From: Desulfobaccales bacterium
GTDB taxonomy: Bacteria > Desulfobacterota > Desulfobaccia > Desulfobaccales > 0-14-0-80-60-11
Assembly: GCA_041648175.1 (NCBI GenBank)
Contig: JBAZPO010000043.1
Location: 1-6,420, forward strand
DNA: 6,420 nt
Direction of reading: 5' to 3'
Of the stretch, positions 5,535 to 6,420 are shown piece by piece. Under the pieces are notes generated by a model, which was not told where the DNA came from, did not search any database, and worked only from the letters and a program-made list of their open reading frames with translations. The translations under genes and the position numbers were made by a program. Position 1 is the stretch's first letter, and the number at the start of each line of letters is the position of its first letter.

Positions 5535-5564
5535 ATATTACATTCCTGCAAGAGAGAAAGTCAA
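5535..5564 (-). promoter_or_regulatory. Sigma-70-like promoter of the small secreted-protein gene
   Basis: On the minus strand TTGACT (5564-5559) and TAATAT (5540-5535) are separated by 18 bp. Each box matches its consensus at five of six or nearly so. Transcription would begin near 5528, giving an untranslated leader of about 80 nt. Confidence 0.7.
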
Positions 5565-5840
5565 CTTAATTATTCGGGCCAAAAAAAAAATCCTTTCCAA
5601 AAAAATTAAGACTTCCCGAAGGGTTAGTCAAGCAAATTCCCCGGGATCGGAGTTTATTTGCCAGGGAATAAATTTCAAATTATTCTCAGACTCTTGAAAC
5701 CTGCAATATCAAGAGTAATAACTGACCACAGCCAACCGGCCGCTGACCGCTATTCGGTCCCCGGCGGTTTTGATCAAGGTATGGTGCGCGGTGCGCCCCC
5801 TACATTTGGGTCGTCTTCGCCAACCCCTGTTTAGGCTGAT
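5565..5840. other. Intergenic region with one imperfect hairpin
   Basis: No credible gene. The first half (5565-5710) is AT-rich with A-tracts upstream of the promoter. GACCG (5745-5749) pairs with CGGTC (5755-5759) inside an outer CCGC/GCGG pair, followed by TTTT. It could be a degenerate repeat or a weak plus-strand terminator, but no plus-strand gene precedes it. A degenerate REP-like hairpin follows at 5783-5807. Confidence 0.5.
5783..5807 (-). repeat. Degenerate REP-like hairpin
   Basis: GGTGCGC (5783-5789) pairs with GCGCCCC (5793-5799) at six of seven positions, followed by CTACATTT. On the minus strand it has the ATGTAG foot of the other copies, but an unrelated stem and a 3-nt loop. 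Confidence 0.45.
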
Positions 5841-5844
5841 AACT

Positions 5845-5855
5845 CACTGCTCACT
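5845..5855 (-). repeat. Left part of a split heptamer array
   Basis: One CACTGCT unit plus CACT, interrupted by the 196-bp element at 5856. The missing part continues at 6052. On the minus strand the unit reads AGCAGTG, the same type as at 782-823. Confidence 0.75.
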
Positions 5856-5936
5856 GAGCCTCTTGCAAAATTAACCGAGGTTTATGGGTCCGCAGGCTGT
5901 AGCTGTAATGGTCCCCCGGCCATGCCGCCTGTTTGT

Positions 5937-5961
5937 GTAGCACCGCCGCCCCCGGCGGTGC
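5937..5961 (+). repeat. REP-like hairpin, copy 4, inside the MITE
   Basis: A GTAG foot (5937-5940) leads into a 9-bp perfect stem GCACCGCCG/CGGCGGTGC with a CCCC loop. It is in opposite orientation to copy 3, 9 nt away, giving an inverted pair bounded by TGTAG and CTACA. Stem positions 2 and 5 differ from copy 3 with compensating changes. Confidence 0.7.
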
Positions 5962-5970
5962 ATCCGGAAG

Positions 5971-5998
5971 GGACAGCCGAGGGCGGCTGTCCTACATT
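5971..5998 (-). repeat. REP-like hairpin, copy 3, inside the MITE
   Basis: A 9-bp perfect stem GGACAGCCG/CGGCTGTCC with an AGGG loop (5971-5992), followed by TACATTT. On the minus strand it has an ATGTAG foot. Loop and tail match copies 1 and 2, apart from one C/T difference in the tail. Confidence 0.75.
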
Positions 5999-6051
5999 TC
6001 TTGGATAAATTGCCCACAAACCGGCAGGAAACAGAATTTTGCAAGAGGCTC

Positions 6052-6080
6052 CACTGCTTACTGTTTACTGTTTACTGTTT
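6052..6080 (-). repeat. Right part of a split heptamer array
   Basis: One CACTGCT and three TACTGTT units plus one T, directly abutting the stop codon of the minus-strand gene at 6081. On the minus strand the unit reads AACAGTA, related to the AGTGAGC-type array that follows the DUF1573 stop codon. Confidence 0.85.
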
Positions 6081-6419
6081 TCAAAAGTCCACCGCCTCCG
6101 CGGCGATCTGGAGTTTGGCGCTCCCCCGTTGGGAAAGGCTCACCACACCGGTAACGGTGATGGGGTGTTCAATGGTTATGGAGGTAAGGCGCACCACCAG
6201 CTTGGGGTCCGGCAGACTTCCGAAGAAGACCTCCACCAGGCCCTCGGGGGCCTTCAGCATGAGGGATTTATGATGTACCAGGACCGGCCCCACCGGACCT
6301 TTGACAGTAACCCGGGTTCCGATAAACTGCTCTTTCTGGGCCAGGAGCCGGCTGACGCTCAAGGGTTCCGGACTGGTGAGCGCCGCCCCGGGCGGCGTTT
6401 CCGGCATTGGGGGCAGTCC
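6081..6419 (-). CDS. Beta-rich, possibly OB-fold protein, 5' end outside the window
   Basis: Partial gene; the reading frame stays open to the right edge. An ATG at 6407 exists but lacks a ribosome binding site, and the preceding codons (GLPP) continue a proline-rich linker, so the start is probably upstream, perhaps with a signal peptide. Numbered from that ATG, residues 1-16 are a Pro/Ala/Ser-rich linker. Residues 17-108 alternate hydrophobic residues in a five-strand pattern: SVSRLLAQKEQFIGTRVTVKG, then VLVHHKSLMLK, VEVFFG, ITVTGVV and AKLQIAAEAVDF. This is the usual layout of a small OB-fold (tRNA_anti-like) domain, a call made on pattern only. Function is unknown. The TGA stop at 6081-6083 directly touches a heptamer array. 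Confidence 0.65.
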   Translation of the reverse strand, partial: GLPPMPETPPGAALTSPEPLSVSRLLAQKEQFIGTRVTVKGPVGPVLVHHKSLMLKAPEGLVEVFFGSLPDPKLVVRLTSITIEHPITVTGVVSLSQRGSAKLQIAAEAVDF

Positions 6420-6420
6420 C

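Larger units (their letters stand above)
5856..6051. mobile_element. MITE-like element, 196 bp
   Basis: Perfect 17-bp terminal inverted repeats: GAGCCTCTTGCAAAATT at 5856-5872 and its reverse complement at 6035-6051. CACT is present directly on both sides (5852-5855 and 6052-6055). Removing the element and one CACT joins the flanks into a heptamer array in perfect phase, which is strong internal evidence of insertion with a 4-bp duplication. No coding sequence of credible length lies inside, so it must be mobilised in trans by a transposase recognising these ends, not present in this window. It carries an inverted pair of REP-like hairpins (5936-5998). Confidence 0.85.

Noticed and set aside
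5740..5771. Imperfect hairpin followed by TTTT as a terminator
   Set aside because: No plus-strand gene ends before it and the stem has an uneven internal loop; noted only in the intergenic entry.

Overview
The window looks like an accessory, repeat-rich stretch of a GC-rich Gram-negative chromosome. Several proteins are exported: an Ig-like DUF1573 protein, a Tat-type lipoprotein with a hemerythrin domain and a small secreted protein. Together with the dense heptamer and hairpin repeats this would fit a deltaproteobacterial (Desulfobacterota/Syntrophobacter-like) sulfate-reducing or syntrophic relative. The taxonomic guess is inference from style only; no marker gene is present.

Layout, left to right. 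A plus-strand DUF1573 gene (to 780) has a 7-nt repeat array under its N-terminus and another starting at its stop codon. A complete IS1182-family insertion sequence (846-2749) follows, with 22-bp imperfect terminal inverted repeats and an intact minus-strand DDE transposase. Next is a plus-strand class I SAM-dependent methyltransferase (2802-3590). A gene-free stretch (3591-4035) holds two tandem small hairpins and two more heptamer arrays. Three minus-strand genes complete the window: a Tat lipoprotein with a hemerythrin HHE domain (4036-4746); a small secreted protein of unknown function (5111-5446) with a clear promoter, a strong ribosome binding site and an intrinsic terminator; and a beta-rich, possibly OB-fold protein whose 5' end lies beyond the right edge (6081-6419). 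No two neighbouring genes look like one operon: every intergenic gap is over 250 bp and filled with repeats or regulatory signals.

The most interesting content is non-coding. (1) A 196-bp MITE-like element (5856-6051) has perfect 17-bp terminal inverted repeats and a 4-bp CACT duplication. It sits inside a heptamer array, and removing it with one CACT restores the 7-nt phase exactly. (2) A family of REP-like hairpins with 9-bp stems and 4-nt loops shows several compensatory base changes, and most members have a GTAG or GTGG foot, as in REP elements moved by TnpA_REP (RAYT) transposases. Two of them form an inverted pair inside the MITE. (3) At least six heptamer arrays occur. Three of them end in the same tail (CTTTTCRGRACA), and two start at the stop codon of a gene in the same sense orientation. 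(4) The IS1182 element sits exactly between two oppositely oriented heptamer arrays. The picture is nested mobile and repetitive DNA accumulating between single genes, rather than a defence or metabolic gene cluster.
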